A DNA stretch of 64,000 nucleotides from Telmatactis stephensoni (Eukaryota > Cnidaria > Anthozoa > Actiniaria > Isophelliidae): assembly GCA_029948255.1 (NCBI GenBank), contig JALIZF010000990.1, positions 1-64,000 of the forward strand, given 5' to 3'. The notes beneath the pieces were generated by a model, which was not told the origin of the DNA, did no database searches, and saw only the letters and a list, made by a program, of their open reading frames with translations. The translations under genes were made by a program, and so were the position numbers. Numbering within the stretch: position 1 is the stretch's first letter; the number at the start of each line of letters is the position of its first letter. Shown here piece after piece: positions 26,675 to 37,697 of the stretch.

Positions 26675-27253
26675 GTAATACCATGACCCTGAGGGATATT
26701 AGTGATTAAATGTCCCCGAAGCCGAGGGAGGTTTAGTGGAAGGACTTTTACTAAACCTCCCGAGGCTGAGGGGACATTTAATCACTAATATCCCGAAGAA
26801 GATTTCTTTGTTATATACTTACAATGAACAAGTATTTATAGGTTGTTAATCAATTCGAAAGCTAAATTGTTTTTCATAATGCTTTCTTTGCTTCGTTATG
26901 CTCATGCGCAAAATAGAATGCATAGATCCCACACGCGTAAGAGTGTTCAGTGGTAAGAGGTATCGGTGCGTTACAAAGTTACAGAATTTCGGGACAGCGT
27001 GCAAAGTTGTCTCGATCGTCCCGACGATTGCGTAAAGTGAGGGACAACCACTCATGAATAACATGAGGGACGATTAGTTCTAATCGTCCCTCATTAATTA
27101 TGGATGAGGGACGATTAGTTCTAATCATCCCTCATTCATAATTAATGAGGGAATATTAGAACTAATTTTCCCTCTTTCTATTTATGAGGGAGGGATGTTA
27201 GCGATTAAACGTCCCTCCAAAAACAATAGATCCCGAGGTGATCATGGTATTAC
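26675..27253. mobile_element. MITE nested in the decayed Gypsy
   Basis: GTAATACCATGA at 26675 is inverted at 27242-27253. Inside is a strong hairpin at 26692-26794 (GGGATATTAGTGATTAAATG against its inverse) and several GAGGGACGATTAG-type repeats at 27060-27190. Gypsy-like coding sequence resumes after 27237. The same GGGATATTAGTGATTAAATG end reappears at the right edge of the window (63960). Confidence 0.65.
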
Positions 27254-27680
27254 CAGTGGTGCACCTTCAGAGATAGAACCTGTGTCAAGTGACGGTTCAA
27301 CCCAAGCTGCTCAGTCTCCAACGCCCCAAGCACCTCAAGAGCAAGTTGTGACCACCACTCGCTCTGGAAGAGTCATCAAGACACCATCAAGATTTGCCGA
27401 CTGCGACTGTCCAAGGCATTGAACTTATAATTAACCTTAATGAACTTTACTTCATTAGTTATAAGATCATATTGAACTTTATGATTAGACTTTCAGAACT
27501 TAGCTTAAACCTCGTTATCGTTTGTTGTATTTCATGTAAAAGAAACCCATATTTGTAACCTAGGAGGGAGGAGTTGTAGAGTGTTAACCTTATACCAGGT
27601 GTCCTGTGTAAACCACCTGACTAGTAGTGCAGTAAAAACAGAATTCTTTTTACGTGTGGGATGAAAATTTGATTATTCTG

Positions 27681-28011
27681 CCCGGGGGGGGTACTCCGAA
27701 ACTTTTTATACGGGTATGCTCCGCCCGGACTCCCGACCCCTTACCCTTTCACATAGTAAATTTCGGAAAATCGTACCCCTTTCACATAGTAAATTTCGGA
27801 AAATCGCACCCCTTTCACATGCAAATTTTCAAAAAATCGCCCCTTTCACATACCAAATTTCGAAAATTCATACATTTTTCCCGAAAAAGGTACCCCTTTC
27901 ACATATCTTTCCCTAAAAAGGCACCCCTTTCCCATAGCTGCGGCCTGAAAAAGGTACCCCTTTCGGGCGGAGCATCCCCGTATAGTCAATTATAGGGAGT
28001 ACCCCCCCGGG
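27681..28011. mobile_element. GC-ended MITE (CCCGGGGG ends) with 8-bp target duplication
   Basis: Left end CCCGGGGGGGGTACTCC and right end GGGAGTACCCCCCCGGG are inverted copies; subterminal GGGTATGCTCCGCCCG and CGGGCGGAGCATCCCCG also pair. TTATTCTG flanks both sides (27673-27680, 28012-28019). The interior is a tandem array of the phrase ACCCCTTTCACATA with spacers. It lies in the 3' LTR of the decayed Gypsy. Confidence 0.85.
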
Positions 28012-28159
28012 TTATTCTGCGCATGCCTATATGTACGAAAAAAATGATAAGCTTATTTCTTCAGTTATAAATGGATTTTTTTTCATGATTTCATTGCTAT
28101 AATACTTTCAAATGATGGGTTTTAGAAGTCATTTAAAAACTCGCTGATCGTGTTTTATC

Positions 28160-28640
28160 GTGGATATACACTTCGGGACCCAGAGAACCGTTCAGTGCTG
28201 ATTTGAGTTTTCAAAAACAGCATTAAAATCAAAGTTATCTTAATTCTGCTCTTGTTCACATTACCTACTATCAAAAGTGCGTACTTTATGATTACAAAGG
28301 AACGATTTTGATGAGAAAAAAGGCAAAAACGTCGAGGATTTTGTTGTGTTTTTGAAAGAAATTTCAGCGGAAATGCGCGCGCTGCTGACACATCACACGT
28401 CATCGAGCACGCGCTTGGGTTTATTCAAAAAAATTCGCTTATTTAGATGAGAAAAACTCGTTTGTTTTTATAAGTTTTTGATGCATGTTATTAATTGGAC
28501 ATCAGATGGTTTTTTTGTGGAATTTATAATAAATTTGGTATATCGATTGTGTGATTTTATGAAGCTCAAATCGCGAAATTCCACTCGTTCAATTTTTCGA
28601 CGCAATGGAGTAGGGTAAGACGAAAATTAAACTGGTTACT
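28160..28640. mobile_element. Second, left-truncated copy of the 21946-22462 MITE
   Basis: CAGAGAACCGTTCAGTGCTG through GAGTAGGGTAAGACGAAAAT closely matches 22010-22455. The left terminal repeat is not recognisable here. Confidence 0.75.
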
Positions 28641-28956
28641 CTAAAGTCTGTTTTTCGGGATTTCCCTATAATATCTATGAGTTAACGCCGATTGCCATGC
28701 CAAACCCAACTTTCAAACGCCGGCCGCCGATCATTATATTCAGCAACTATGTCTTATAATATCCTTAAGATCCGACCAAAGAAAAGTAGTTTTCAAACGG
28801 TTTATTTGTTATTGATTGGTGAACAAAAAAACTGTTTCCAGACACCTTAAATTGAATGAGATTACTACTGTCCAATGAGATGATTGCACGTTTCCAGCCC
28901 TACCTGCATAGGTTTTCAAGATCCTTAATTTGTATATTATGTTGCTTAATTTGCAG

Positions 28957-29189
28957 ACTTGAAAACATGGGAAAGGCCTCAAATTTATCCGATTTTTCTC
29001 TTGGTACGTGGAGTTTTACTTTTAAAAGTAATGAAGACACTCGCAATCTTGTTTTAACGATCCAAGGGGACTGTGAGGCAGAAGAAAAGGAGCAGGTTGT
29101 TATCAAAATCGTTGACTTAAAGCAATCTGGCGTCACTATTGGATCAAAATCAACCCATTCTTTTTACATCAACGACGATGGTGAAGACA
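28957..29189 (+). CDS. Calx-beta gene 1, exon B1 (C-terminal half of domain 1)
   Basis: Acceptor ttgcag ends 28956; donor gtaagt at 29190; phase 2 in, phase 1 out, 233 bp. It encodes FSLGTWSFTFKSNEDTRNLV, then EAEEKEQVVIKIVDL and SFYINDDGED. The final Asp-rich motif is the Calx-beta end (calcium-site acids). Confidence 0.8.
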
Positions 29190-29525
29190 GTAAGTAATTT
29201 ATCATTTATTGACATTTATTAATTTAGTTTTCTCATCGCCAGCAATTCCGTTCATATCGCGGGCGCAAGAGATCAGCGGACTTCGTCTTGAGAAAAACAA
29301 AATAGCGGGTTTTTTTTTTTTTTTTTTGCAAAGAAATAGCCTGAGGAAAAAATATATTCGCGGATATAGTTTCTGAAACTTAAATTCTTACAAAAGCCCA
29401 AATCAATCTATTAAGTCCTACATCTCTCAGAACTATCAGATTACAAATTATATTCAAATCTTAAAATCTTACCTTTCCTTTTTGATCATTTTCATATGAC
29501 GAATAACCACAAACTTCCCCATACA

Positions 29526-29683
29526 CCGAATCGAAATATGGCGGTAAATTTGAATAACTATTGTTTTATACTGACTAGCCTCTCATTCATGTGAAAACGC
29601 TTTTGTGTTTCCACGTGAACACGAGGCTGGTCAGTCCAGAACAATATTTATTCAAATTTGCCGCCATATTTCGATTCGGTCAA
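29526..29683. repeat. Hairpin MITE, about 158 bp
   Basis: ACCGAATCGAAATATGGCGG at the left pairs with its inverse at the right; the pairing continues through AAATTTGAATAA and CTGACTAGCCT for about 58 bp with mismatches. It lies in the intron between B1 and A2. Confidence 0.8.
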
Positions 29684-30312
29684 TACATCTTCTTATATAG
29701 CGAGTGTAAATCCGAATATTTCAAGGATGATCATCTTTGACCAGTTATCACAACCAACATTGCCCAAATAGATTTGCACTGCAGTAGACATCATCATCTT
29801 TCCTCTAAAACAAATTCATGAGCTGGTCCTCTAAACCCTTCCTTTCTGCTTTTAAATTGTTCCTTTTGCAAACTCCAACACAGGACGGCATTAATACCAA
29901 ACGCTATGCGTGACTTATAAACCTTGGTTGATTTAAACCATGACCAGGACATCGTTTTTAAAATGATTAAAAAAATACATATATGAATAAACTAGCACTT
30001 ACAAATCAACCAAAAAATACTCAGCTTGAAGCGTTTTGGAAGTGAAAATGCATACAAAAATTCACCTATTTGCTTCAAATTTAATATTGGCGATGTATAA
30101 CCACCATATTTTGTGAATTCAACTACGCAAATAACGTTCAGCCTTTCGATTTAGAGATATGACGCTTTAAATATGTGTCTTTTCGTAAATTAGAAACAAA
30201 ATATATGGGCAATTGGCGTTTTTATTGCCAAACTGCGCATTCTGCTTTACCTCAGCTCATTGTGCTCGCGAACAATGCTCGTCCTTAATATGGTTTGATC
30301 TTGTTTTCGCAG
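29684..30312. other. Calx-beta gene 1 intron, no other feature
   Basis: AT-rich sequence leading to the acceptor ttcgcag at 30312. No conserved frame. Confidence 0.5.
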
Positions 30313-30430
30313 ACACATTTTATCTGAGTGCTACATCTAGAGTTGATTTAAATGAAGAAGACAAAAAAGATATCTCTGTTACCGTTAAAAGGCGTAGCTA
30401 CGGTAAAACAACGACAGAAGCTAAAATCAA
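30313..30430 (+). CDS. Calx-beta gene 1, exon A2
   Basis: Acceptor gcag ends 30312; donor gtaagt at 30431; phase 1 in, phase 2 out, 118 bp. It encodes TFYLSATSRVDLNEEDKK then DISVTVKRRSYGKTTTEAKI, the first strands of a second Calx-beta domain. Confidence 0.8.
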
Positions 30431-30736
30431 GTAAGTAAGCTGCGCTAAATAGTTACGAATTGATAAGTACAGCAAGCTGTTGGCCGCAAAGACAGTACGT
30501 ATGTTCTGAAAAGTGTAATTTTTTTGTGTGAAAAATTAAGCTACAACACTTGATTCTATACTTTCTGGAAAAGAAACAAGTAGGTTTGAGTTGATCATCC
30601 TATGAGTTTGCCTGAGAGCAAAAAAGAAAAAGATGGTATTTAGTTTCAGTGGTATTCGTTGTCGCCTTATCCGAAAATATTTAAATTTCAACTATCTGTT
30701 AATTAATTTCACGATTAATATTTCTTTGAATTTCAG

Positions 30737-30953
30737 ACTTAAAATACACTTTCAATCAGGAAGTTCAAGCGATTGCACCGGTCCATCCCAACAACTACTC
30801 ACTTTTGCTCCAAACGAGTTATCAAAAACTGTTAGCCTGTGCAAAGTTGTTGATGATACGTCTGTTGAGAACTTAGAAGTGTTTACGGCTTTTTTAACAG
30901 CTAGTGGTGTTGGTGGATGTGTTACTACTGACACATTTAGTAACAGTAGATTC
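30737..30953 (+). CDS. Calx-beta gene 1, exon B2, 5' part (split by Gypsy)
   Basis: Acceptor ttcag ends 30736; phase 2 in. It encodes LKIHFQSGSSSDC ... ELSKTVSLCKVVDDTSVE, and is cut after the codon for Phe in SNSRF. The reading frame then enters the LTR and stops within 10 codons. The remaining 22 bp of the exon lie at 37980-38001; with them the exon is 239 bp and ends in phase 1 like all other B exons. Confidence 0.85.
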
Positions 30954-31231
30954 TGTAACAAAAGATTTTACTCTCTTGTGTGATAACTATGTATAACTAT
31001 ATGTAACTGTATATTCGGGCGGTCTTGTCCTTTCGTTTGCTTACTAGCAAAGAGTACTATCAAACGCTCATCTAGACTGTTTTAGCCAGCCCCAAGAAAT
31101 CCACACTCCCGACCTCGACCAGACCCTTATATACCCAACCCCGAGGGAATACCCACATAACACACACAATACGACACGCGCACAATACAAACAGAGTTAC
31201 TTAAACATACACGAAACAATTCGCTGTTACA
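30954..31231 (-). repeat. Gypsy 3' LTR, 278 bp
   Basis: Starts TGTAACAAAAG and ends CGCTGTTACA; matches 37698-37975 with no difference seen. ATTC duplication at 30950-30953. Confidence 0.95.
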
Positions 31232-31258
31232 CGTTTCCCTTTTTTTTCTTTTTTTTTT
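31232..31258 (-). other. Gypsy polypurine tract
   Basis: On minus, an A-rich purine run ending AAAGGGAAACG directly abuts the 3' LTR. This is the usual primer for plus-strand DNA synthesis. Confidence 0.8.
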
Positions 31259-32189
31259 AAGTGGTGAAGTCCTTCATCCATCTTGGTCTGTTCCGAACAC
31301 GACCTGATCTTCTGGGAACTTGTATGGAAGTGCTGCTTTCTTGTGACACATCCGACACATCCTGGGTTGTGCTGTCAGGAGGGAAGGGGCATGGCAACAA
31401 ATGATTTCGGTGGATCATCCTCTTACGACCCTGTCCATTTTCTCTTTGGATCTCAAACACTGGTAAATCATTATTGGGCTTAGACGTAACCACATACGTA
31501 TCCTTCTCCCAGAAATTGTCAAGCTTGCCACTTGGGGTCAGGTTCCTCAATAAAACTCTATCGCCCTTCTTAAGACTAGATACCATTGGTCTTCGGTCAT
31601 AGATATTCTTGTGTCGTTTTGATGCCATCCTTGAATTCCTCTGGGCAATTTCATATGCCTGGCTAAGTCTTCGCTTCAAATCCGCTACAAACTTTGATGA
31701 ACTCCCTACCTTCGTGCGATTATTAGGCGTAAGACCCAAGTAAACATCAATGGCGAGTCTAGGCTCTCTTCCGAACATTAAGTAGAAAGGCGAAAACCCC
31801 GTCGATTCATGTCTTGTAGCATTGTATGCGTGGACCACAGGTGCAATAGCGTCTTTCCAGTTTTTCTTGTCTTTCTCAGGCAAAGTACCAAGCATATGCA
31901 GCAGTGTGCGGTTAAACCGCTCACACATACCATTCCCACTTGGATGATATGGGGTCGTACGTGACTTTTCCACACCAGCCAGATTACAGAGTTGTTGGAT
32001 TATCTGGGATTCAAAGTTCCTCCCCTGGTCGCTGTGCAACCTCTCCGGAAAGCCGTAGTGCACAATGAACTTCTCAAACAAAACGCGAGCAGTTGTTTTA
32101 GCAGTCTGATTAAGAGTTGGAAACGCTTGAGCGTAACGGGTGAAATGGTCTGTAATAACCAGAACATTTTCGTAGCCACCTGCTTTCAA
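31257..32189 (-). pseudogene. Gypsy integrase core and C-terminus (displaced frame)
   Basis: A 310-codon frame holds the integrase catalytic core (NVLVITDHF, then SDQGRNF and GMCERFNR for D and E) and a C-terminal domain ending in a stop near the polypurine tract. Its zinc-binding N-terminus lies in the pol frame (35097-32110). The two overlap at 32110-32189 with a frame change inside the start of the core, near VCIDYLKLES. No programmed-shift signal is known at this place in Gypsy, so it is probably an indel or a base-calling error. Confidence 0.8.
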
Positions 32190-35097
32190 GTTTCAGATAA
32201 TCGATGCATACTAATTCCATTGGAGATGTGGAAACGATTGGTACCAATGGTGCAACTTTGTGGGGTTGAGGAGATTTTCTTAGTACACATCGCTTACAGG
32301 TTCTGACCATTTGTGTCAGCTCTTTTGTCATTCTTGGCCAAAAGAACCTGGAACGGGCCAAGGCCAATGTCCTTTCAATTCCAAAATGCCCCATATTGTC
32401 GTGAATTCCTTGGAACGCCTTTACTTTTAAAGCTTCTGGTATCACCAACTGAGTCGTTACTTGATCACCTTCACCACGCTCGCGATGCAAGACCCCATCG
32501 ACTAGACGCAGTCGTTCAAATTCTCTAAGGTAGTCTCGCACACTTTTTTCTTCTCTCATCAAATCAGCGCGTCTTGTCACCCTTGTACTCTTCAAAAGTT
32601 GAATAACTCTTGCTAATATTGGATCACTTTCTTGGTGTAATCTGAGCTCGTCGATAGTAAGAGAGGGTAAATTTGATGTTGCACCTTCAGTACAAATTCC
32701 CATTGCCATGTTGACACCAACTTCGCTCATACAGAAGCTCTCTATTAATGAGGGTTGATTCGTGTTGTCTCTTGTGATGATACCATTTGACATTGCAGCC
32801 ATTTCCTGTCTTGTGATGGTACGCTCTTCTTCGGTTTCTACTTCATGAGGTCGGCGAGACAAAGCATCGGCATCTTGGTTCTTCTTTCCAGAGCGATAAA
32901 CTATGTCAAAATCATAAGCAGCCAAGGACGCAAGCCAACGATGACCGGTTGCGTCCAGTCGTGCAGTTGTCGTCACATACGTAAGAGGATTGTTATCGGT
33001 TCTCACTGTAAAACGATGCCCATAAAGATAGTCATGAAATTTGTCGACAATAGCCCATTTTAAGGCTAGAAATTCCAATTTATGCGCGGGGTAATTCTTT
33101 TCAGCTTTTCTCAGAGCCCTGCTTGCATAACATATTACCTTTTCCACGCCTTCTTGAATTTGACTCAACGTTGCTCCTAATCCGTCGTGACTAGCATCCG
33201 TATTGACGATAAATGGCGATTTGAAATCCGGATAAGAGAGTACTGTTGGAGATGACAATATCTGAACAACACCATCAAATGCAGACTGGCAATCGTCCGA
33301 CCATACCCAATCTTCGGTCTTGAGCTGCCTCTTACCCTTCCCAGGCTTTCCAAGCAAGCTTGTCACTAGATCATTTAAAGGTTTGACGAGTTTTGAGAAT
33401 GCCGGGACAAACTTTCTATAGTAGCCACAAAAACCAAGGAACGTTCTGAGCTGGTCCAGATTTTGTGGTACCGGCCAGTCTCTAATTGCACTAACCTTCT
33501 CTGGGTCGGTTTCAATACCTTCCTGTGAGATGACGTGTCCAAGATATTTGACTCTTTCCTTGAAGAACGAGCATTTCGAAGATTTCAACTTTAATCCATA
33601 CTTCTCAAGTCTCGCGAACACTGCTTCTAGACGTTCTAAGTGCTCCTCGAAGGTTCTTGCATAGATGATTATGTCGTCAATGTAAACGATGCACTTGTTA
33701 AAGTTAAGATCGGCCATACAGTGTTCCATAAGTCTTTGGAAGGTCGCTGGCGCATTGGTAAGTCCGAATGCCATGCGATTACACTCAAAAAAACCCAAAG
33801 GTCCGACAGTAAAAGCTGTCTTAGCCTTATCAGCCTCGTCAATTTCGATCTGCCAATAGCCACTTTTGAGGTCCAGCGTAGAAAACCAGGAACATCCTGC
33901 CATCGTCTCCAAAGCTTCTTCCATTCTCGGCAAGGCATAGGCGTCTTTGACTGTCTTGGAGTTCAGCTTCCGAAAATCAATACAAAAGCGCAAAGATCCG
34001 TCTTTTTTTCTTACCAACACAACAGGCGAACTATAAGGACTGTACGATTCTCTGATCACCCCGCTGTCAAGCATGTCTTTGAGATGTTGCCTAACTTCGT
34101 CATATTGGGAAGGAGGGATCCGTCTGTGTCTTTGCTTGAATGGGATTTCATCTTGAAGCCGAATGCGATGTTTGACAGAAGCGGTACAACCTAGGTCATT
34201 TGGTCCCTGTGAGAAGATGTGATTCCATCTTTCCAGCGTCTCTCTTGCGGCCTCTACTTGCTCGTGATCCATTCTTGTCTTATCAAAGTCGACTACTAAT
34301 GAAGAAGGCTGACTGGAAACTTCAGATTCTTCCGTGGTGTCCATACTGTCCACTATACTTACCTGCTGCAAAGAACAAAGTGCAGTACCTGGGGCAAGTG
34401 TTACATTAGCTGTGGAACCATTATGAACCTTGATTGGTATAAAACTCTTGCTACCATCCATTTTGACATTTACCACGGCAGGCACGATTTGTAGAGCAGA
34501 GGGAACACTATCCGAGTACTCAATTAGTGCAGTTACAGTACCACCAATCTTCCGCGTCTGTACCGCTGACCACAAAACAATCGTTTCATTAGGATGGACA
34601 GTCACTGGCGCTGATGATTGTGTCTTAAGCTTGGTTCCTTTAAAGATCTTATGATACTTACGTCTTGCATAACTCAAGTACTGATACGCTGATCTCCATG
34701 CTAAATCGGGTTTAACTTTCTGCATAAAACAACTACCAAAGTCCTCAATGCAGTCTTCTTTGCATTTTCTTATGACATTGGTTCCAATCACTATCGGCAC
34801 CTGTTTGTTAAAAGATGTGTTGCGGACCACAAGCAACAGGGTGGGAACTCGTCGCTGACTTCCACATGTTTGTTCAGGAAAAGAGATATCAGCCTCAATG
34901 TATCCTAAAATCGGTACGTTTTGTCCACCAGCACCCTCTATACTTAAGATATCATCCAGTTCTCTTATAGGACAACCATCCAGATACTCTTCCCGGAACC
35001 CCTCGCTTACGGTGCTTATTTGAGATCCTGTATCAACTAAAGATAAACAAGGCACATCATCAACATAACACATACTTACATTAACGTCTCCTACCAA
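32110..35097 (-). CDS. Gypsy pol: protease, reverse transcriptase, RNase H, integrase zinc domain
   Basis: A 995-codon frame. In order: aspartic protease (LVDTGSQIS), RT (motif A STLDLKSGYWQ, motif C VYIDDIIIYA), RNase H (NTDASHDGLGATLSQ), and an integrase HHCC domain (HDNMGHFGIERT ... CKRC). It leaves frame at the integrase core. Pol is in the -1 frame relative to gag; its first codon here is TTG and the frame stays open upstream into gag, so expression by ribosomal frameshifting near 35110-35150 is likely (inference). Polyprotein order and motifs fit Metaviridae-type Gypsy elements. Confidence 0.9.
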   Translation of the reverse strand: MVGDVNVSMCYVDDVPCLSLVDTGSQISTVSEGFREEYLDGCPIRELDDILSIEGAGGQNVPILGYIEADISFPEQTCGSQRRVPTLLLVVRNTSFNKQVPIVIGTNVIRKCKEDCIEDFGSCFMQKVKPDLAWRSAYQYLSYARRKYHKIFKGTKLKTQSSAPVTVHPNETIVLWSAVQTRKIGGTVTALIEYSDSVPSALQIVPAVVNVKMDGSKSFIPIKVHNGSTANVTLAPGTALCSLQQVSIVDSMDTTEESEVSSQPSSLVVDFDKTRMDHEQVEAARETLERWNHIFSQGPNDLGCTASVKHRIRLQDEIPFKQRHRRIPPSQYDEVRQHLKDMLDSGVIRESYSPYSSPVVLVRKKDGSLRFCIDFRKLNSKTVKDAYALPRMEEALETMAGCSWFSTLDLKSGYWQIEIDEADKAKTAFTVGPLGFFECNRMAFGLTNAPATFQRLMEHCMADLNFNKCIVYIDDIIIYARTFEEHLERLEAVFARLEKYGLKLKSSKCSFFKERVKYLGHVISQEGIETDPEKVSAIRDWPVPQNLDQLRTFLGFCGYYRKFVPAFSKLVKPLNDLVTSLLGKPGKGKRQLKTEDWVWSDDCQSAFDGVVQILSSPTVLSYPDFKSPFIVNTDASHDGLGATLSQIQEGVEKVICYASRALRKAEKNYPAHKLEFLALKWAIVDKFHDYLYGHRFTVRTDNNPLTYVTTTARLDATGHRWLASLAAYDFDIVYRSGKKNQDADALSRRPHEVETEEERTITRQEMAAMSNGIITRDNTNQPSLIESFCMSEVGVNMAMGICTEGATSNLPSLTIDELRLHQESDPILARVIQLLKSTRVTRRADLMREEKSVRDYLREFERLRLVDGVLHRERGEGDQVTTQLVIPEALKVKAFQGIHDNMGHFGIERTLALARSRFFWPRMTKELTQMVRTCKRCVLRKSPQPHKVAPLVPIVSTSPMELVCIDYLKLESRWLRKCSGYYRPFHPLRSSVSNS

Positions 35098-35111
35098 CTC
35101 TGGAATGGGAC

Positions 35112-36452
35112 TTACTGCCTCGCTGGCCCTTGGGCTCTCTGAACGTCCCTCGCCAGAGGCCCCTTGGAGTTTGACGACTTGTTTTCGACGGCTTTTGGTT
35201 TGTTGTTTTCACTTTCACGGTTAGACTTCTGATCGTCTTTTTCCAGCTTCTCAACCTTTTCAAGGATTCTGTTTAGCAACTTAGTTGTATCCGGCTGTCG
35301 AGCAACCTTTTCCTCAAGAACCTTTACCTTCTGCTTCAACTCGTCGAGAGACTTCTTTGTTTGTTCACCAATATTCTCACCCCTCACTTGTGGCATATGC
35401 GAAGTTCGCTGCTGTATTGAGTTCTTGTTCTGTACACGATCTAGCTCTTTGATTTCCTGCTCCATTGCTCTAAGCTCAGCTCTCAGTGCGTCAAAATCAA
35501 GGGTCATGTCATACTTGTACCTAGTGGCATTCCTTACCCTCTCATCTCCCAACCCCGTCCACATCTTACTTCTCAGCATCTCATTTGCTTGCTCTTTTGC
35601 TACAGCACCCCTAGAAATGGCTCGATTCACAATTTCCTCTAATCTGCAACCATATTCTGCTACCGACTCACCACTTTCCTGTTTGGCATTATAAAATTGT
35701 TGGAGTAGGGTAGTCCCACTTTCTACGATTCCATACACACCCTCAAGTTTGCGAAGTATATCTTCAATAGATGCATTTTCTCCCAGGTGCATGCACAGGG
35801 TACCTGCCTCCCCCCTGAGGGATTTCCTGACGCCTTGCAGGAGAAGATCTCTATTGCAGGAATTTTCATTCATGAGACATCTCACCTCGAACTTCCAAGC
35901 TTCAAACGAGGTATCTGCTTTTGAAGAACTTCCCGAAAAGGTTGAAATACGGGGCACTCGACCAAACATTGAAACAGTTTCGGCACTAGGCGGTTCTGAC
36001 GGGTTGAAAGGCTGTAACTGATTGACAGGCTGAACGTTTGAAAAAGGCCATGGAATACTTGTGAGGTCTCTCATGTTTGGATTAGCATTCGTAACGGGTC
36101 TAGTAGATGATGTGCGAGCAGGCGTTGAAGTGCGCAGACCCGAATTCTTGTTGGCTGTAAAGCTGGAAGGTGGCAGTAGTGGTGAGGTACTAGCTTTGGA
36201 GTGGCCAAAGTTAACAGCAATCTGACGTCGCACGTGCGCCCTTCTATCCGTGACAAAGTCACTACCCCCAGGAGGTCGGAATACGCCATCAATATTCAGC
36301 AATTTCTGGTCTTCGCCTCAATCGGAACCATCATCTGTGTTGTCGACAGGTGAAACTTTGAAAAGTCCCGACCTATGTAGCGTCATCACAGCGTCCGCGA
36401 TCTTATCTACTTCCTCATCATCATCAAGTCGTCCATGCCACGAATGAGCCAT
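35112..36452 (-). pseudogene. Gypsy gag with an in-frame stop
   Basis: A frame from ATG 36452-36450 to 35112 (446 codons) is interrupted by TGA at 36320-36318 (codon 45). Downstream, about 400 residues are open. They include a retrotransposon gag-like helical core (TSFEAWKFEVRCLMNE, LLLQGVRKSLRGEAGTLCMH, LLQQFYNAKQ) and a C-terminal coiled coil (LDELKQKVKVLEEKV). No zinc knuckle is seen before the stop. Translation could restart downstream, but no ATG occurs near the stop. Confidence 0.75.
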
Positions 36453-36601
36453 GTCTAGGAAAATCGTTCACTCAACACACTCAACTGACTCAATGTCAAT
36501 GCTAATGACAAACAATGAGACAAACAAAATATATGACACTAACAAGGCAAAAGAAATATCCCGTAAAACAAAAACAAAAATAAATAAATTGCCAAGGAAT
36601 A

Positions 36602-37378
36602 CTAACAACAACAAAAAAAAAACCCCGACCGTCCCAAAGATGAAATAAGAGCGCGGTCGACGCACGAGGAGAGGGACCTGGTGGCGGCAAACCTCCCCAA
36701 ACACACCCCTACACGTGCTAAGTAAGCGTACGAAATCAACAATGCGCCTCCAAAAATATTAACTAACAAATGAAGGGCTCTTACAATACAGAATGTGATA
36801 ATAACGCTAGAACTATTGTCCCTTGTTCTTTCCGGTCTCTGGAGGTTTCTTAAATTGAATAGCCACTTACTTAGTATTGTATTATCTAAGTAACGTTCCT
36901 TGATAATATGCAAATTTAGATCAGTTTTGTCGTACAGAATTATTCCTTGCGAATGAACAAAATTTACGTAGATAGCAAACAAAATACATAAACTTCTTCC
37001 ACGCGTAATACTATGAAATATATAACAAATATAATATAAATATAATGACTCCAAGTAAATAATATAAATAATAAATAATAAATAATATAGCGTAATATTG
37101 AATACAGCTATTAAATAAAGATATTGTATAAACTTTGCAATTTTTTTAGAACTTGAAACTATTAGTTCTTGTACACTTAGCTGTAAATCCGTAGTCACTC
37201 TTCTTCGAGATCTTAAACGCTTGTGAGGCTTGTGAGACAATTTTTCCAAGTTGCGATACAAAACGTAGCTTCGTACAACTTTCCAAGTCACGGTAGCGAT
37301 ATCCACGAACCAGAAATAATATTGCAAAAAGTATCTCCAGTCGTTATCCAATTTCCTTTTAAGTCGATTCACAAACAC
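36602..37378 (-). CDS. Unrecognised 258-codon frame in the Gypsy leader
   Basis: A sense-strand frame between the primer site and gag. The N-terminal 75 residues are basic; the middle (about 80-130) is strongly hydrophobic and Tyr/Ile/Leu-rich, resembling one or two membrane spans; the C-terminus is Arg/Ser-rich. No family recognised. The hydrophobic run overlaps an AT-rich ATAATAT stretch (37010-37110), so it may be a compositional artefact rather than a gene. No stop occurs in 258 codons. Confidence 0.3.
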   Translation of the reverse strand: MFVNRLKRKLDNDWRYFLQYYFWFVDIATVTWKVVRSYVLYRNLEKLSHKPHKRLRSRRRVTTDLQLSVQELIVSSSKKIAKFIQYLYLIAVFNITLYYLLFIIYIIYLESLYLYYICYIFHSITRGRSLCILFAIYVNFVHSQGIILYDKTDLNLHIIKERYLDNTILSKWLFNLRNLQRPERTRDNSSSVIITFCIVRALHLLVNIFGGALLISYAYLARVGVCLGRFAATRSLSSCVDRALISSLGRSGFFFCCC

Positions 37379-37677
37379 AAGTTCCTGCGTACGGTTCCAG
37401 TGATTTGAAAATGAAGCAGTAATACAGAGTATCTTTCAACTTTACGCGTTGACACACGAGTCTTCAAAGCCAAACGAGAATAACTTAATTACACCAAGAT
37501 GACGACAACTTGGCTTCTTTCTCAAAAGTTTAATTTGAGAATTCTTATGGTACTTCACCTTGAAACGCTCAGTTCCTATTTGAATGTAGATTCCACTCAA
37601 GCTACTGGTTTCACAGAAGTACAAACTGAAGAATCTTGGCTGTATGAATCACGTTTCGATGAGTAAGACGTTAGACT

Positions 37678-37695
37678 GCCCCACGTTGGGCGCCA
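37678..37695 (-). other. Gypsy primer-binding site
   Basis: TGGCGCCCAACGTGGGGC on minus, two bases inside the 5' LTR, begins TGG as expected for pairing with a tRNA 3' CCA end. The tRNA species was not identified. Confidence 0.75.
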
Positions 37696-37697
37696 AA

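Larger units (their letters stand above)
23394..27680 (+). pseudogene. Decayed Gypsy LTR retrotransposon (gag-pol remnant and 3' LTR start)
   Basis: In order on plus: a gag piece, two CCHC zinc knuckles (about 23680-23785), a protease with an IDTGS motif near 23975, RT with YLDD near 24810, RNase H debris (25040-25480), integrase (25633-26295) and a Ser/Pro-rich C-terminus ending in a TAA-bounded frame at 27422. Stops occur at 24219-24221 and about 24318, with several frame changes after 25000. A polypurine run then a TGTAGAGTGTTAACC start at 27574 looks like the 3' LTR, which is cut by a MITE at 27681. No 5' LTR was recognised. It lies in the long intron of Calx-beta gene 1 and is clearly inactive. 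Confidence 0.85.
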
